This document shows positions 1-8,712 of a stretch of DNA of 64,000 nt, piece by piece. The DNA is taken from NCBI RefSeq assembly GCF_934525195.1, contig NZ_CAKSZA010000004.1, positions 173,291-237,290 on the forward strand, read 5' to 3'. Numbering within the stretch: the first letter of the stretch is position 1; each line of letters begins with the position of its first letter. The notes under the pieces were generated by a model that did no database searches, was not told the origin of the DNA, and worked only from the letters and a program-made list of their open reading frames with translations. This stretch comes from an uncultured Eubacterium sp. (lineage in GTDB: Bacteria; Bacillota; Clostridia; Oscillospirales; Acutalibacteraceae). The translations under genes and the position numbers were made by a program.

Positions 1-366
1 CCAAGTTACAATCAATACCATAGCGGTTGTATTGCCGTTTTCTTTAGCCACGGCATAATTTCCGTTGAGGAATGCAACGCAGGTAACTACGCAAATTACA
101 AGCGGAGCAAAAAGAAGATAAGGTTTGCACTTGCCCCATTTTGTTCGTGTTCTGTCAACAATCGAGCCCATCATCGGGTCGTTGATTGCATCCCAAATTC
201 TTGCGATTGCAAAAATCCAGCCGAGTGCCACAGCAGGCAGACAAATTACATTTTGAAAATAATAGTAAAGCCCTGCCGTAACAACATTGTAAATAAGATT
301 TTGACCGAAAAGACCGGTTAAAAACATACCGGCTTCTTTTTTGGTATAAGTTAATCTTTCGTCCAT
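1..366 (-). CDS. GPH-family sugar:cation symporter, N-terminal part (runs off window)
   Basis: Partial gene; the first 122 codons are present and the rest lies before base 1. The start ATG (complement of 364-366) follows a purine-rich AAGGGG site. The translation has the first membrane spans of a glycoside-pentoside-hexuronide (MelB-like) permease, including the family signature of an Asp-Pro pair followed by Met-Gly and Asp-Arg-Thr-Arg about 9 residues on (residues about 62-76), then a Trp-Gly-Lys and a Pro-Tyr. Family members import sugars or glycosides with Na+ or H+. It follows a glycoside hydrolase cluster on the same strand, which suggests the substrate is the product of that enzyme, but a terminator at 393-420 lies just upstream. 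Substrate unknown. Confidence 0.85.
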   Translation of the reverse strand, partial: MDERLTYTKKEAGMFLTGLFGQNLIYNVVTAGLYYYFQNVICLPAVALGWIFAIARIWDAINDPMMGSIVDRTRTKWGKCKPYLLFAPLVICVVTCVAFLNGNYAVAKENGNTTAMVLIVTW

Positions 367-392
367 AATAACCCCTTTTTTTAAATTAGGAC

Positions 393-420
393 AAAAAAGG
401 ACGATTCCACCGAACCGCCC
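393..420 (-). terminator. Rho-independent terminator after the GtrA-like gene
   Basis: On the minus strand a 9-bp stem (two G-U pairs) spans 399-420 and is followed by a run of six U (398-393). It lies 31 bases past the GtrA-like stop and only 27 bases before the permease start, so it either ends the upstream operon or attenuates permease expression. Confidence 0.65.
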
Positions 421-450
421 TTTTAACACTATTCGCTATAAAAATGTGAC

Positions 451-1083
451 TTATGCAGCCTTTTCCTCTGCTGTATCGTCTTTCTTTTCTTTCATAAGTA
501 CAAACTTTTCCATTGGGAAGAGAACTACCATCTGAACAAAACCTGCTGCCATAGAAGCAAGAAGACGTGCGATAGACTCGTTTGTAACTATCTTGAGGAA
601 CCAGTTGCTTGGCTCTACCTTGAGAAGTGCACCAACGATTGCACCCTGCATCCAAGTTGAGAAGAGGATGAGTGCAAGAAGAAGCACGATGTAAATAACA
701 AAGTTGTACCAAGCAGAATCAGACTTGAATGTTGTCTTTTTATTCTGATAGAAACCGTAAATGTTAGCAACAAGGTTTGAAAGAAGGAACGGAAGTACAT
801 AACCCCAGGTTACTACACCGTCGATAACATACTTTGTAGCTTCTTTTGAGCCTGCTGTAAACATTGTAGGTGTGAAAATGCCTCTTAAAAACTCAGGAAG
901 CAATGTGTGGATTTGGTCGCATACCAAAGGAAGCAAAGCCGCAAGTGCCAACTGAATGATTGTTACAAGACCCGATACAACAAGGAACTTTACAAGTTGC
1001 CAAAGAGTCTTGATGAAACTACCCTTTTCTTCGGCAGCGTTATCAATGCCGCCAAGACTGAATTTTTTCTTTTCGTCTGCCAT
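451..1083 (-). CDS. GtrA-like membrane protein
   Basis: A 210-residue protein with about four hydrophobic segments (roughly residues 30-55, 90-110, 125-150, 165-190) and charged ends. The second segment ends in an Asn-rich stretch followed by Lys-Lys-Thr-Thr-Phe (residues about 113-118), the hallmark of the GtrA/DPMS-associated family. Members are thought to help move lipid-linked sugars, or to partner glycosyltransferases, in the cell membrane; for this protein that is inference. It lies 111 bases downstream of a metallophosphoesterase and ends just before a terminator, so it is probably the last gene of the operon that starts with the glycoside hydrolase. No glycosyltransferase is adjacent, which is unusual for GtrA proteins. 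Confidence 0.7.
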   Translation of the reverse strand: MADEKKKFSLGGIDNAAEEKGSFIKTLWQLVKFLVVSGLVTIIQLALAALLPLVCDQIHTLLPEFLRGIFTPTMFTAGSKEATKYVIDGVVTWGYVLPFLLSNLVANIYGFYQNKKTTFKSDSAWYNFVIYIVLLLALILFSTWMQGAIVGALLKVEPSNWFLKIVTNESIARLLASMAAGFVQMVVLFPMEKFVLMKEKKDDTAEEKAA

Positions 1084-1194
1084 AAATTTACTCCTTAAAA
1101 ATTATGTTTTCTATGTAAATAGCGAATTTACTAAATCATTATAACAATTTTTATTCCAATATGCAACAATTATTTTAGTAAAAACATACAAAAA

Positions 1195-2874
1195 TTATGA
1201 GAGCAACAATCCGAGCATAGCGGTGCCCGAAATTGCGTGAATAATAGCGATAACCGCCCACACGATAAGTGCAACGATGCCGGCAAGTATTGCAAGAAGA
1301 AGGATTACAACAAGGATGAGAATAAGGAGCACAAGAGGTCCTTTTTTGCTCTTATTGACTGTATCATCAAACTTCTTTTGTTCAAAAGCAGAATCGGGAG
1401 CAGGGTTTTGCTCATCATAAATCGGATAAAGCGGAAGAGTTGCCTCGGCATCGCAATAACCGCTGTTCCAAAGCAGAGGTTCAACAAGACCTCTGACCGA
1501 AGTTGCACCTTTGAGCACCTTGCCGATTGAAAAATGAACGGTATCCAAAAGGCTGTCAATGACATTAAGAAATCCGCAGGTGAGCTTGTATTCCCTCGTG
1601 TCGGGAGTATACGGAGAATCACCGCAGTACAAGTTTTGGATAAGTTCGAGAATAAAATCAATAACCTTGTTATTCGCAATATCTGCTATATCGGACTTTT
1701 TAAGACCGCATTCCTTTTTGCAAAGTCGCCAAATTTTCTTGAAAGTCAACTTGTCAAGGAACTTGCCGACAGGTTTTATTATCCAAGCAAACTTTTTGAC
1801 GGTTTCGCCCGGAATCGAAAACGCAGGCGTCATTTCTGCAAGGCGGTCAATATCGTGACCCATTGCCCACAAAACTTCCTTTATCATACCGAAGAAAAAG
1901 TTTTTCATATAATCCGGAAAACTCTTGCCGTCGGTATCAAGTCCGTCAACATTGTCAACAAAAACCGTGTCAACATCAATCTTTGAATTTTTCGGGTCAA
2001 AGGTGACATTTCTCATTACAGGCGGACAGCCGATAAGCGCACCGCAGGTGATGTCATAAAACTTGTTGCCTTTTTTGGTTGTTATATCGCTTATATCGTG
2101 AACATGAGTGTGACCCGTTAGCATACAGGAAAGACCGGCATCCGCAAAGATTTCTCGTGTTGTTTCGTAATTTCTCTGCATATTGCCGCCGCCGATAATG
2201 TTATAAAACGGTGACGGTGAAATCATAGGGTGATGAGTCATTGCAATTACAAACTGGTCGTTCTTTTTTGCATCCTCAAGCTGTTCCATAATCCAAGCCA
2301 TACAGTCATCGGAAAATCCTGAACCGTTCTCACCCTCCGGCTTGTAATTTGTGTCGTCATTGAGTGCAAACAAACGATATCCCGGTGCAAGCTGAACAAC
2401 ATAGCACATAGACTCCTTATGCACGGCAATAGCCTCGTTTGGTCCAAACTCATAGTACATATCCCACAAATCGTGTCTTTCGCCGACAGCAGGAACTTCA
2501 ACCTTTTCATCACCCTCATAAGCATATGCAATGCCATCGTCCTGATAATCGTGGGTGGCTGTTAAGACATAAACCCTCTTGCCTCTTTTTTTGAGGTCAC
2601 GGAGCATCTCTATAAACTCCTCGTGCGACTGAATTTCACCCTCGTGGGTGGTATCTCCCGAAAGAAGAACAATATCCGTTGAGGTGTCCTCGCACAGCAT
2701 ATCAAAGGCTCTTTTGATGACAAGAGAACTGTCCTTAATCACCATCTGCGACTTGGATTCCATCTTGTCATACGCCTTGCCCTGAGTGCCGAGTTTTGTT
2801 GAATAATAATGAACATCGGTAATGAATTGAACCTTGAGCGGTTCGTTATTTGCGCCTACAATTTTTTCTGCCAT
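1195..2874 (-). CDS. calcineurin-like metallophosphoesterase with C-terminal membrane segment
   Basis: 559 residues. The N-terminal half carries the metallophosphoesterase motifs in order: Asp-x-His (D20, H22), Gly-Asp (73-74), a third motif reading Ala-Thr-His-Asp (106-109) where the family has Gly-Asn-His-Asp/Glu, Thr-His-His-Pro near 213, and Gly-His-Thr-His near 254. The Asn that normally binds metal is therefore Thr here. A long middle region is unassigned, and the C terminus (about 510-559) is strongly hydrophobic, giving one or two membrane helices. There is no N-terminal signal peptide, so the catalytic domain probably stays cytosolic, anchored by its tail. It starts 13 bases after the glycoside hydrolase stop, so the two are co-transcribed. 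Substrate unknown. Confidence 0.8.
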   Translation of the reverse strand: MAEKIVGANNEPLKVQFITDVHYYSTKLGTQGKAYDKMESKSQMVIKDSSLVIKRAFDMLCEDTSTDIVLLSGDTTHEGEIQSHEEFIEMLRDLKKRGKRVYVLTATHDYQDDGIAYAYEGDEKVEVPAVGERHDLWDMYYEFGPNEAIAVHKESMCYVVQLAPGYRLFALNDDTNYKPEGENGSGFSDDCMAWIMEQLEDAKKNDQFVIAMTHHPMISPSPFYNIIGGGNMQRNYETTREIFADAGLSCMLTGHTHVHDISDITTKKGNKFYDITCGALIGCPPVMRNVTFDPKNSKIDVDTVFVDNVDGLDTDGKSFPDYMKNFFFGMIKEVLWAMGHDIDRLAEMTPAFSIPGETVKKFAWIIKPVGKFLDKLTFKKIWRLCKKECGLKKSDIADIANNKVIDFILELIQNLYCGDSPYTPDTREYKLTCGFLNVIDSLLDTVHFSIGKVLKGATSVRGLVEPLLWNSGYCDAEATLPLYPIYDEQNPAPDSAFEQKKFDDTVNKSKKGPLVLLILILVVILLLAILAGIVALIVWAVIAIIHAISGTAMLGLLLS

Positions 2875-2887
2875 ATTTCACACCTCA

Positions 2888-5590
2888 TCACGCAATTTCA
2901 ATTTTGAGCACGCCCTTTTTGACCGAACCGTCAAAAGTGAATTCCAAAGCACTGCCGTTGCGAAGTTTGAAATCAACAGCTTTGCCGTCAACGGTTGCCT
3001 TGTAGGAATTCTTGTCGCTAAGGGTTACTATTACTGAATATTTTTCGTTGTTTCCGAAATATTTGAACGAAATTTCCGCACCATCATCGGTTACATTTTG
3101 ATAGTCTGTCCACACATCAAGACCGGTAGTAACCGTGCCTGATTTGTAATAAGCATTTGCCCAAATGCTGATAGGTGCAGACAAACCGCCAAAATTATGA
3201 AACCATCCGCCACGACGGGTTTTGATGCCGAAACATTCATATGTGAAATAGGTGAAATCGGTTTCTTCTCTCCACATTTCAAGCGCACGGTTTGCAATTT
3301 CAAAAGCAAAATCCGTGTCGCCGTTATCAAGCATTGTTTTCCACACAAACCACTGGTGACTCATCCAGACATTGCCGTTCCAATAGCCGTCGTCAAAATA
3401 ATACGAAGCGGACATATCAACAGCGGAAACGCCTGCGTTTGACCACATTTCATTTGGATTTTTAATATGAGCAATCAAGCGTTTTTTTCTTTCTCCTTCA
3501 ACCGCACCTGCGATAAGAGGATAAACCCCGTCAAAGCCTTTATCCCAATTTTCGCCGTTTTCGGTTTTCATAATATAAGGAGAATTTGCGTCCTTATCAT
3601 ACATTGTATAGCCGAAATATCCCGACTCCTCATCCCAAGCAAATTTGTTGAGCGCATCGGTTGAAAGTTTTATATCTTCATCGTAAACGGCAATATCATC
3701 TGTTTTACCGAGATAATCGGCAACCATTTTCATAATCTTGCCTGCACGGATGATTTGGCTTGTGGAAAGGCAAGGACAAGAATACTCCTCCGCCTTGTCG
3801 GCAATCATCTTGACCTGTGCCGGATAATCGTCCATACCCGAACAAGAATACCAATAATCATAGGTTGTGAGCAGTCCGTTGCCAAACTTTGCACAGGTTG
3901 AATTATGACTTCTGCCACGCAAAAATTCATAGTACAGTTTCATTTTATTATACAAAAAGTCAAGTTTCGCCTTGTCATTTGTACGTTTCAAAAGTTCAAG
4001 ATATTCCACAAACTGAGTCGGCACAAGCGAACCGTGAAGCAAGAAGCAAAAATCATCGTTGTCATCATCGCAAAGATACATATCAAGCGCATATTGGCAC
4101 AGTTCGTTACTGAACTCAAGAAGTCCCATACCGATGAAACCGCTGTCCCAAGTATAGAAGCTGTCCCAACGCTTGCCCGGTGTATGATGAATAACATTTT
4201 CACCGTGCTTGTAAACGGGATAAACCGTGTTTGTCAACAAGGTTGCACGCAAAATATCGGTTGAAAGAGCGTACTTTTCGCCACTCTTATTGAACTTTGC
4301 GGTTTCGCCTGCCGACTTGCGTTCGTTATATAATTTTTCATATTCGTCACAACTCAAAGGCTCAAAATCAGACTTTGCAACAACCGCATATTCAATGTGA
4401 GTGCTGTGCGGTTCAATGAAAATCGACTTCACAAGAGTGTTTTGGAAGAAGCCGTCATCCGAAGTTTTACGCTTGAACGAACCCGAAAAAGTTTCTTTTA
4501 AATCATCATATGTATGGTCGCCGTTTGAAAGACGATTGATAAGTGCATCCTCAAGGCTTCCGCTGTCGAGCGTGCGGAAACGGGTGTTTGGGTTTGATGT
4601 AACCACTCTGAATTTGCAATCGTCATAATGATAATCAATATCAACGATGTATCCGTTTTCGTTTTTCTTTGTTGAAATCTCAGGTTCAAAATCGTGCTTG
4701 ATTTCAACAACTTCAAGACTGTTGCCGTTTTCATAAACAGCTACAAAATCAAATTCAACACCTGCACCGCCGAGGCTGACAAGTTCAAAATTTTCCGCAA
4801 AAGGAAGCTCGATGATTGTCAAGGTATCGCTGTGAGGCAAAGTAATTTCCGTACCGTTCAAAGCGAATTTTGCATCTCCATCGGTTACAGTCTTATATCT
4901 GAGAGCAACAACAGGATTTTCAATTCCCTCTGAGGACAAACGATAAGATACCTTGTCCCCTGCTTCACAGCCAAAAGGTTTCAATCCAAGATAGTGAACA
5001 TGGGCGTTATCGCATCTGTCGCCCAAGCCGTAGCCGAGATAAAATTCCTCGCTCTTGAACATTCCTCTGAACATACCGTCGGGCGTTTCGTTTTCCCACG
5101 GTCTGATTTTTGCGTAGGAATATTCCGCATAATCATTCGCTTTAATAAGTTTATAATTTTCATTTTCAGCCTTGATGTAATATTCCCTTGAATTCGGGAA
5201 TTCAAGTGATGAAAAGAAGTTAAGCACCGTATTTTGCGACAAATCGGTGTTGTTTACGAATTCTACCCTTGCAAGATACGCCTCATCATTTATTTTTGAA
5301 AATGACACATCGGCATACACCATATCTTTCCACATCAACTCATATCTGTATGAAAAAAACGAATAGTCCGTTGCACACTTCCACAAATGATAGTTTGACG
5401 GAACGGTTACATTCGGAACAGGTGTTGACGAGTTCCAAATTGTGGGATGAACGGAAAAATCAAAACGCACCGCATCTGCATAAGATTTCGCATTTTTGTT
5501 GTTCAACGTGCCCATAACCCTTGAAAGTCCCATATACTTCTTTGAATAAGGCCCCCAAATCGGCATAGGCGAAAGCATATCCTTCGACAT
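2888..5590 (-). CDS. glycoside hydrolase with (alpha/alpha)6 barrel (GH63/GH37-like)
   Basis: 900 residues, no signal peptide, so probably intracellular. The N-terminal half (about 1-430) is beta-rich. The C-terminal half resembles the helical barrel of GH63/GH37/MGH-type exo-glucosidases or mannosidases: a Trp-Asp-Ser-Phe-Tyr-Thr-Trp-Asp-Ser-Gly stretch near residue 480, a Tyr-Trp-Asn-Gly-Asn-Val-Trp motif near 755, and an aromatic-rich end near 810-830 with Trp-Phe-His-Asn-Phe-Gly-Gly. It is first in a minus-strand operon with its own promoter and an AAGGAG-type ribosome site. Neighbouring permease and GtrA genes fit use of an imported oligosaccharide. The exact family and linkage cannot be settled from sequence alone. 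Confidence 0.75.
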   Translation of the reverse strand: MSKDMLSPMPIWGPYSKKYMGLSRVMGTLNNKNAKSYADAVRFDFSVHPTIWNSSTPVPNVTVPSNYHLWKCATDYSFFSYRYELMWKDMVYADVSFSKINDEAYLARVEFVNNTDLSQNTVLNFFSSLEFPNSREYYIKAENENYKLIKANDYAEYSYAKIRPWENETPDGMFRGMFKSEEFYLGYGLGDRCDNAHVHYLGLKPFGCEAGDKVSYRLSSEGIENPVVALRYKTVTDGDAKFALNGTEITLPHSDTLTIIELPFAENFELVSLGGAGVEFDFVAVYENGNSLEVVEIKHDFEPEISTKKNENGYIVDIDYHYDDCKFRVVTSNPNTRFRTLDSGSLEDALINRLSNGDHTYDDLKETFSGSFKRKTSDDGFFQNTLVKSIFIEPHSTHIEYAVVAKSDFEPLSCDEYEKLYNERKSAGETAKFNKSGEKYALSTDILRATLLTNTVYPVYKHGENVIHHTPGKRWDSFYTWDSGFIGMGLLEFSNELCQYALDMYLCDDDNDDFCFLLHGSLVPTQFVEYLELLKRTNDKAKLDFLYNKMKLYYEFLRGRSHNSTCAKFGNGLLTTYDYWYSCSGMDDYPAQVKMIADKAEEYSCPCLSTSQIIRAGKIMKMVADYLGKTDDIAVYDEDIKLSTDALNKFAWDEESGYFGYTMYDKDANSPYIMKTENGENWDKGFDGVYPLIAGAVEGERKKRLIAHIKNPNEMWSNAGVSAVDMSASYYFDDGYWNGNVWMSHQWFVWKTMLDNGDTDFAFEIANRALEMWREETDFTYFTYECFGIKTRRGGWFHNFGGLSAPISIWANAYYKSGTVTTGLDVWTDYQNVTDDGAEISFKYFGNNEKYSVIVTLSDKNSYKATVDGKAVDFKLRNGSALEFTFDGSVKKGVLKIEIA

Positions 5591-5626
5591 ATTATTCTCC
5601 TTAGTTTGTTAGAAATTATCATTTTT

Positions 5627-5655
5627 ATTATGTGCAAAAAGTATAAATTTGTCAA
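5627..5655 (-). promoter_or_regulatory. sigma-A promoter of the glycoside hydrolase operon
   Basis: On the minus strand TTGACA (5655-5650), a 17-base spacer and CATAAT (5632-5627), about 37 bases before the hydrolase start. It is back to back with the plus-strand capsule promoter. Confidence 0.75.
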
Positions 5656-5707
5656 TGATTAAGTTAAATTTATTTGCATATTTTTGCTTTTTTTGACAAT
5701 TAAATTG

Positions 5708-5736
5708 TTGACAAAAAATTTATTTAAAGTTATTAT
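5708..5736 (+). promoter_or_regulatory. sigma-A promoter of the polysaccharide kinase module
   Basis: TTGACA (5708-5713), 17-base spacer, TATTAT (5731-5736), about 37 bases before the ATG at 5773. A second TTGACA lies 14 bases further upstream, and the two enclose a CAATT-A-AATTG palindrome that could bind a regulator. Confidence 0.65.
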
Positions 5737-5772
5737 AATATATTGAGAAGTATTTATAAAAGGAGATAATAT

Positions 5773-6573
5773 ATGAATATTGACGAGAATGTTAGAAAGA
5801 TACTTGTATCTCTCTTGAGGAAATGGAAGGTTATAGTTGCATTTGCACTTGTCGGTGTATTGCTCGGATTTTTCTACACAGCAAACATCACAAAACTCAC
5901 CTACACCTCAAAGGTTGAATTTCTCGCCTACGCAGTAGATACAAAAAGCGAAATCAAAGGCTCTTACGTTTTAAGTCCCGACGACACAAGAACAAGCAAC
6001 ACGAGCAAAATGAACTACACAAGAATGATGCTTGCCACTTACGTTGAGATTATGAACACAAACGAGTTTGCAACAACAGTTGCTCAAAACCTGAACAACC
6101 GAATAAACTCGAATTGCACGGCTGACTTCATCAAAAAATCAATGGTTATAGAAGCTATTGAGGACACCGCAATGTTCACGATATCGGTCACCTGCCAAAG
6201 CAATGATATGGCATACGAAATTGCTCACCAGCTCGAAACCGAAGTTCCTCAAATGATGAAGAGAACAAACAACGGTCTTGTTTTGGCAAGTGTTGAGGAC
6301 AAGCCTATCAAAGCATCTGCCGCCGGAAGCAAGGGATATGTGAAGAAGTGTGCAATCGGTGCTGTCGCAGGCATTGTCATTGCATGTGCCTACATCATTC
6401 TGCGCAACCTTCTTGACATCAAAATTCGTTCAAGCGAGGAACTTGTTGAAAAATACAACATTCCTGTTCTCGGAAGCATTCCGAATTATGAAATCAAGAA
6501 TGCAACAGCTCCAAGAGCAAAAAGCAACGATGATTCATATGTAAGTTCAAGCGTGAAGGGAGATGAAGAATAA
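5773..6573 (+). CDS. Wzz/YveK-type polysaccharide co-polymerase (BY-kinase adaptor)
   Basis: 266 residues. Short cytoplasmic N terminus, a membrane helix at about residues 21-40, an extracytoplasmic chain-length-determinant domain, a second helix at about 193-215 and a basic cytoplasmic tail. In Firmicutes this type of protein activates the separate tyrosine kinase through its cytoplasmic tail and helps set polymer length of capsule or exopolysaccharide. The ATG follows a strong AAGGAG site. The stop overlaps the next start by one base (TAATG), so translation of the adaptor and kinase is coupled. No polymerase, flippase or glycosyltransferase follows, so the module acts on a polysaccharide locus elsewhere. 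Confidence 0.88.
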   Translation: MNIDENVRKILVSLLRKWKVIVAFALVGVLLGFFYTANITKLTYTSKVEFLAYAVDTKSEIKGSYVLSPDDTRTSNTSKMNYTRMMLATYVEIMNTNEFATTVAQNLNNRINSNCTADFIKKSMVIEAIEDTAMFTISVTCQSNDMAYEIAHQLETEVPQMMKRTNNGLVLASVEDKPIKASAAGSKGYVKKCAIGAVAGIVIACAYIILRNLLDIKIRSSEELVEKYNIPVLGSIPNYEIKNATAPRAKSNDDSYVSSSVKGDEE

Positions 6574-7523
6574 TGGCTAAAAAAAACAACAAAAAAACTG
6601 TTAAATCAAACACAACAGCCCGTCAGCTTTTGAAGAATATCGAAATGGACCCTTCGCTCAAGTTCAGAGTTGAGGAAGCATACAAAAGTGTCAGAACAAA
6701 CATTATGTTCTCGGTTATGAAAAAAGGTTGCAAAACCATAGTTATTTCTTCATCTGCACCGAACGAGGGCAAAACAACCACAACAATCAATATTGCAATC
6801 GCTCTTGCTCAGGCTGACCAAAAGGTATTGTTGATTGACGGCGACTTGCGTAAACCTAAAATCCACCACTATTTTTCTGTTCCTAACTCACCGGGACTCA
6901 CAAACTATCTCGGAAGCAAGGTAGGTTCAAACACAGCAGAAAAAGCAGACTTATTCTCAATTATCCACGCAACGGAATTTGAGAATCTTTCTGTTCTTTG
7001 TTCGGGTTCTATCCCTCCAAACCCTGCTGAAATCCTCGGCAGTGAGCCAATGGCAGAATTTTTGGAAGAAATCGGCAAAGATTTTGATTACATCATCATC
7101 GACACACCGCCAATCAACGTTGTTTCAGACGCGCTTCCTGTAATCAGAGAGAGTGACGGCGTTATACTTGTTGTTCGTTCAAATCAATCAACACATCCCG
7201 AAATTCAAAGATCAATTTCTGCTCTTGAATTTATTGATGCAAAAATTCTTGGATTTGTTGTTAACTTCGCAGATTCAGGTCGTTCAAAATACGGCTATGG
7301 CAAATACGGTCGTTATCGCTACGGCAAATATAAGAACAGCTACGGCTACGGCTCATACGGTTCATACGGAAGCTATGGCAGTTACAGCGGATACGGATAC
7401 GGCTCATACGGTTACGGCGGATACGGATACGGACACAGTTCAAGAGGCGGATATGATCCATATGGCTACGGCGGATATGGCTACGGCGTTCCTCCGTATG
7501 ACGCACAACAGGACAGAAGATAA
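6573..7523 (+). CDS. CpsD/YwqD-family bacterial tyrosine kinase with Tyr-rich tail
   Basis: 316 residues. The catalytic domain has a Walker A loop at about 61-70 (Ala-Pro-Asn-Glu-Gly-Lys-Thr-Thr), a Walker A' with the Asp-Gly-Asp-Leu-Arg-Lys-Pro signature at 89-95, and a Walker B ending Ile-Ile-Asp-Thr-Pro-Pro at 175-180. This is the BY-kinase form of the MinD fold; it autophosphorylates on a C-terminal tyrosine cluster to regulate capsule or exopolysaccharide assembly. Here the cluster is exceptional: residues 236-316 hold 24 tyrosines in Gly-Tyr and Ser-Tyr-Gly repeats, against a handful in typical members. It is flanked by its membrane adaptor and its phosphatase in the usual order. Confidence 0.93.
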   Translation: MAKKNNKKTVKSNTTARQLLKNIEMDPSLKFRVEEAYKSVRTNIMFSVMKKGCKTIVISSSAPNEGKTTTTINIAIALAQADQKVLLIDGDLRKPKIHHYFSVPNSPGLTNYLGSKVGSNTAEKADLFSIIHATEFENLSVLCSGSIPPNPAEILGSEPMAEFLEEIGKDFDYIIIDTPPINVVSDALPVIRESDGVILVVRSNQSTHPEIQRSISALEFIDAKILGFVVNFADSGRSKYGYGKYGRYRYGKYKNSYGYGSYGSYGSYGSYSGYGYGSYGYGGYGYGHSSRGGYDPYGYGGYGYGVPPYDAQQDRR

Positions 7524-7552
7524 TTATTGCGGTAGTAAAGGACATAAAATAA

Positions 7553-8272
7553 ATGATTATCGAAAATCTTGTGGAAACACATTGTCATATTATTCCGGGA
7601 ATAGATGACGGCTCACCCGACATTGAAACAAGTCTTGCAATGATTGAAAGGTTGCAAAGACAAGGTGCAAAGAAAATAATTCTCACCCCGCATTATTATT
7701 CGGACAACATTTCGCTTGACGACTTTTTAAGACGACGTGACAGAGCATTCAACGAGCTGTTGAGAGCACTCCCAAGCGGAAGTCCGACACTTATTCCTGC
7801 TGCTGAGGTTTACATCAGCCAATACTTGTTCAACAATTCCAACATTGATGAACTGAAAATTGCGGGTTCAAATTATATTTTGATTGAGCATCCTTTTTCA
7901 AGCAGTTTTTCGGAAAACACATACGACCGATTAATGAATATGTATTGCGACTACGGTGCGAAACCTATTTTGGCACATATCGAAAGATATCCGGCGCTTA
8001 TGGATGACCAGTACAAACTTGAGGATTATATTGATATGGGATGCCTTACACAAGTCAACATCTCATCATTTTCCGATTCGCACAGAAGTGTGAAGAAAAA
8101 ACTTATCAAGCTCCTTAACACAGGTCATATTCACCTTATCGGTTCTGATTGTCACAATTTGACAAGCAGAGCACCGGAATACGAAAACGGAATAAAAGAA
8201 ATCATCAAAAAAAGCGGACAGGAAGCGGTTGACGTTCTCATTAAAAACGCAAACATCCTGACATCGGGCTAA
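7553..8272 (+). CDS. CpsB/YwqE-type PHP tyrosine-protein phosphatase
   Basis: 239 residues with the PHP metal-binding pattern: Glu-Thr-His-Cys-His near residue 9, Ile-Asp-Asp-Gly near 17, a Thr-Pro-His-Tyr near 46, His-Ile-Glu-Arg near 143 and Gly-Ser-Asp-Cys-His near 199. Family members remove phosphate from the tyrosine cluster of the partner BY-kinase using Mn2+. The gene starts 29 bases after the kinase with a modest AAAGGA site, completing a three-gene phosphoregulatory operon. It is cytoplasmic. The transcript probably ends at the hairpin at 8498-8534 inside the repeat element downstream. Confidence 0.9.
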   Translation: MIIENLVETHCHIIPGIDDGSPDIETSLAMIERLQRQGAKKIILTPHYYSDNISLDDFLRRRDRAFNELLRALPSGSPTLIPAAEVYISQYLFNNSNIDELKIAGSNYILIEHPFSSSFSENTYDRLMNMYCDYGAKPILAHIERYPALMDDQYKLEDYIDMGCLTQVNISSFSDSHRSVKKKLIKLLNTGHIHLIGSDCHNLTSRAPEYENGIKEIIKKSGQEAVDVLIKNANILTSG

Positions 8273-8309
8273 TTAATGTTCGAGCGTATCAAAAATGTAT
8301 TTTAATATG

Positions 8310-8650
8310 ATGCAGGCTGTTGAGAAAGTTTCTGAATTTCGTTTTCTTGCGAACATTGCTGTACCTCGTCAAAACATATTCCGTATAGAACAAAACAAAG
8401 TTTTGTAAGTATACTGCATATGTTTTTCCTCTTTCCAAAAAATCCACGGATTTTTTGGAAGCCTTATATATGCTTGTTCGCAAAAAACGAAAAACGCCAA
8501 AAATGCTGTAAGTTCATACTTACAGCATTTTTTAAACCCCACCGTCAACACTTCGTGTTGCCACCTCCCCTTGCGTCAATGGGAGGCATAATTCGGTTGA
8601 TTATATTTTGGCGTGTTTCAGGAGCTTTATCGATAGTCTGCAATCTCGGA
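8310..8650 (-). repeat. composite intergenic repeat, copy 1
   Basis: This 440-base gene-free interval (8273-8712) holds an element homologous, in reverse orientation, to 62325-62613. Read on the minus strand, shared blocks in order are: a CGATAAAGC-CTCCTGAA-type end (about 8640), a GCCTCCC/GACGGTGGGG palindromic repeat (8586-8537), a stem-loop (8532-8499), a block ending in GGCGTTTTTCG (8498-8475), and a closing block ending TCTCAACAGCC (8354-8316). The arms at 8337-8354 and 8476-8492 are near-perfect inverted repeats. The segment between them, absent from copy 2, contains a perfect 24-base palindrome at 8434-8457. Small ORFs here look like fossil or chance frames. Confidence 0.75.
8498..8534 (+). 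terminator. terminator-like hairpin inside repeat copy 1
   Basis: A 14-bp stem (ATGCTGTAAGT and its complement plus flanking A/T pairs) with a TCAT loop is followed by six T on the plus strand. It is placed to end the polysaccharide kinase operon, and it also forms the variable stem of the composite repeat. Confidence 0.6.
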
Positions 8651-8712
8651 CTGAATTAAGGTTCGAGGTTTTATTTTGCCAAAGCACAAAATATAATATA
8701 ACGGTGATTTAT

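Noticed and set aside
8273..8712. Several small ORFs in repeat copy 1
   Set aside because: They overlap palindromes and arms of the composite repeat and lack ribosome sites; only the shared fragment between copies was kept as a remark.
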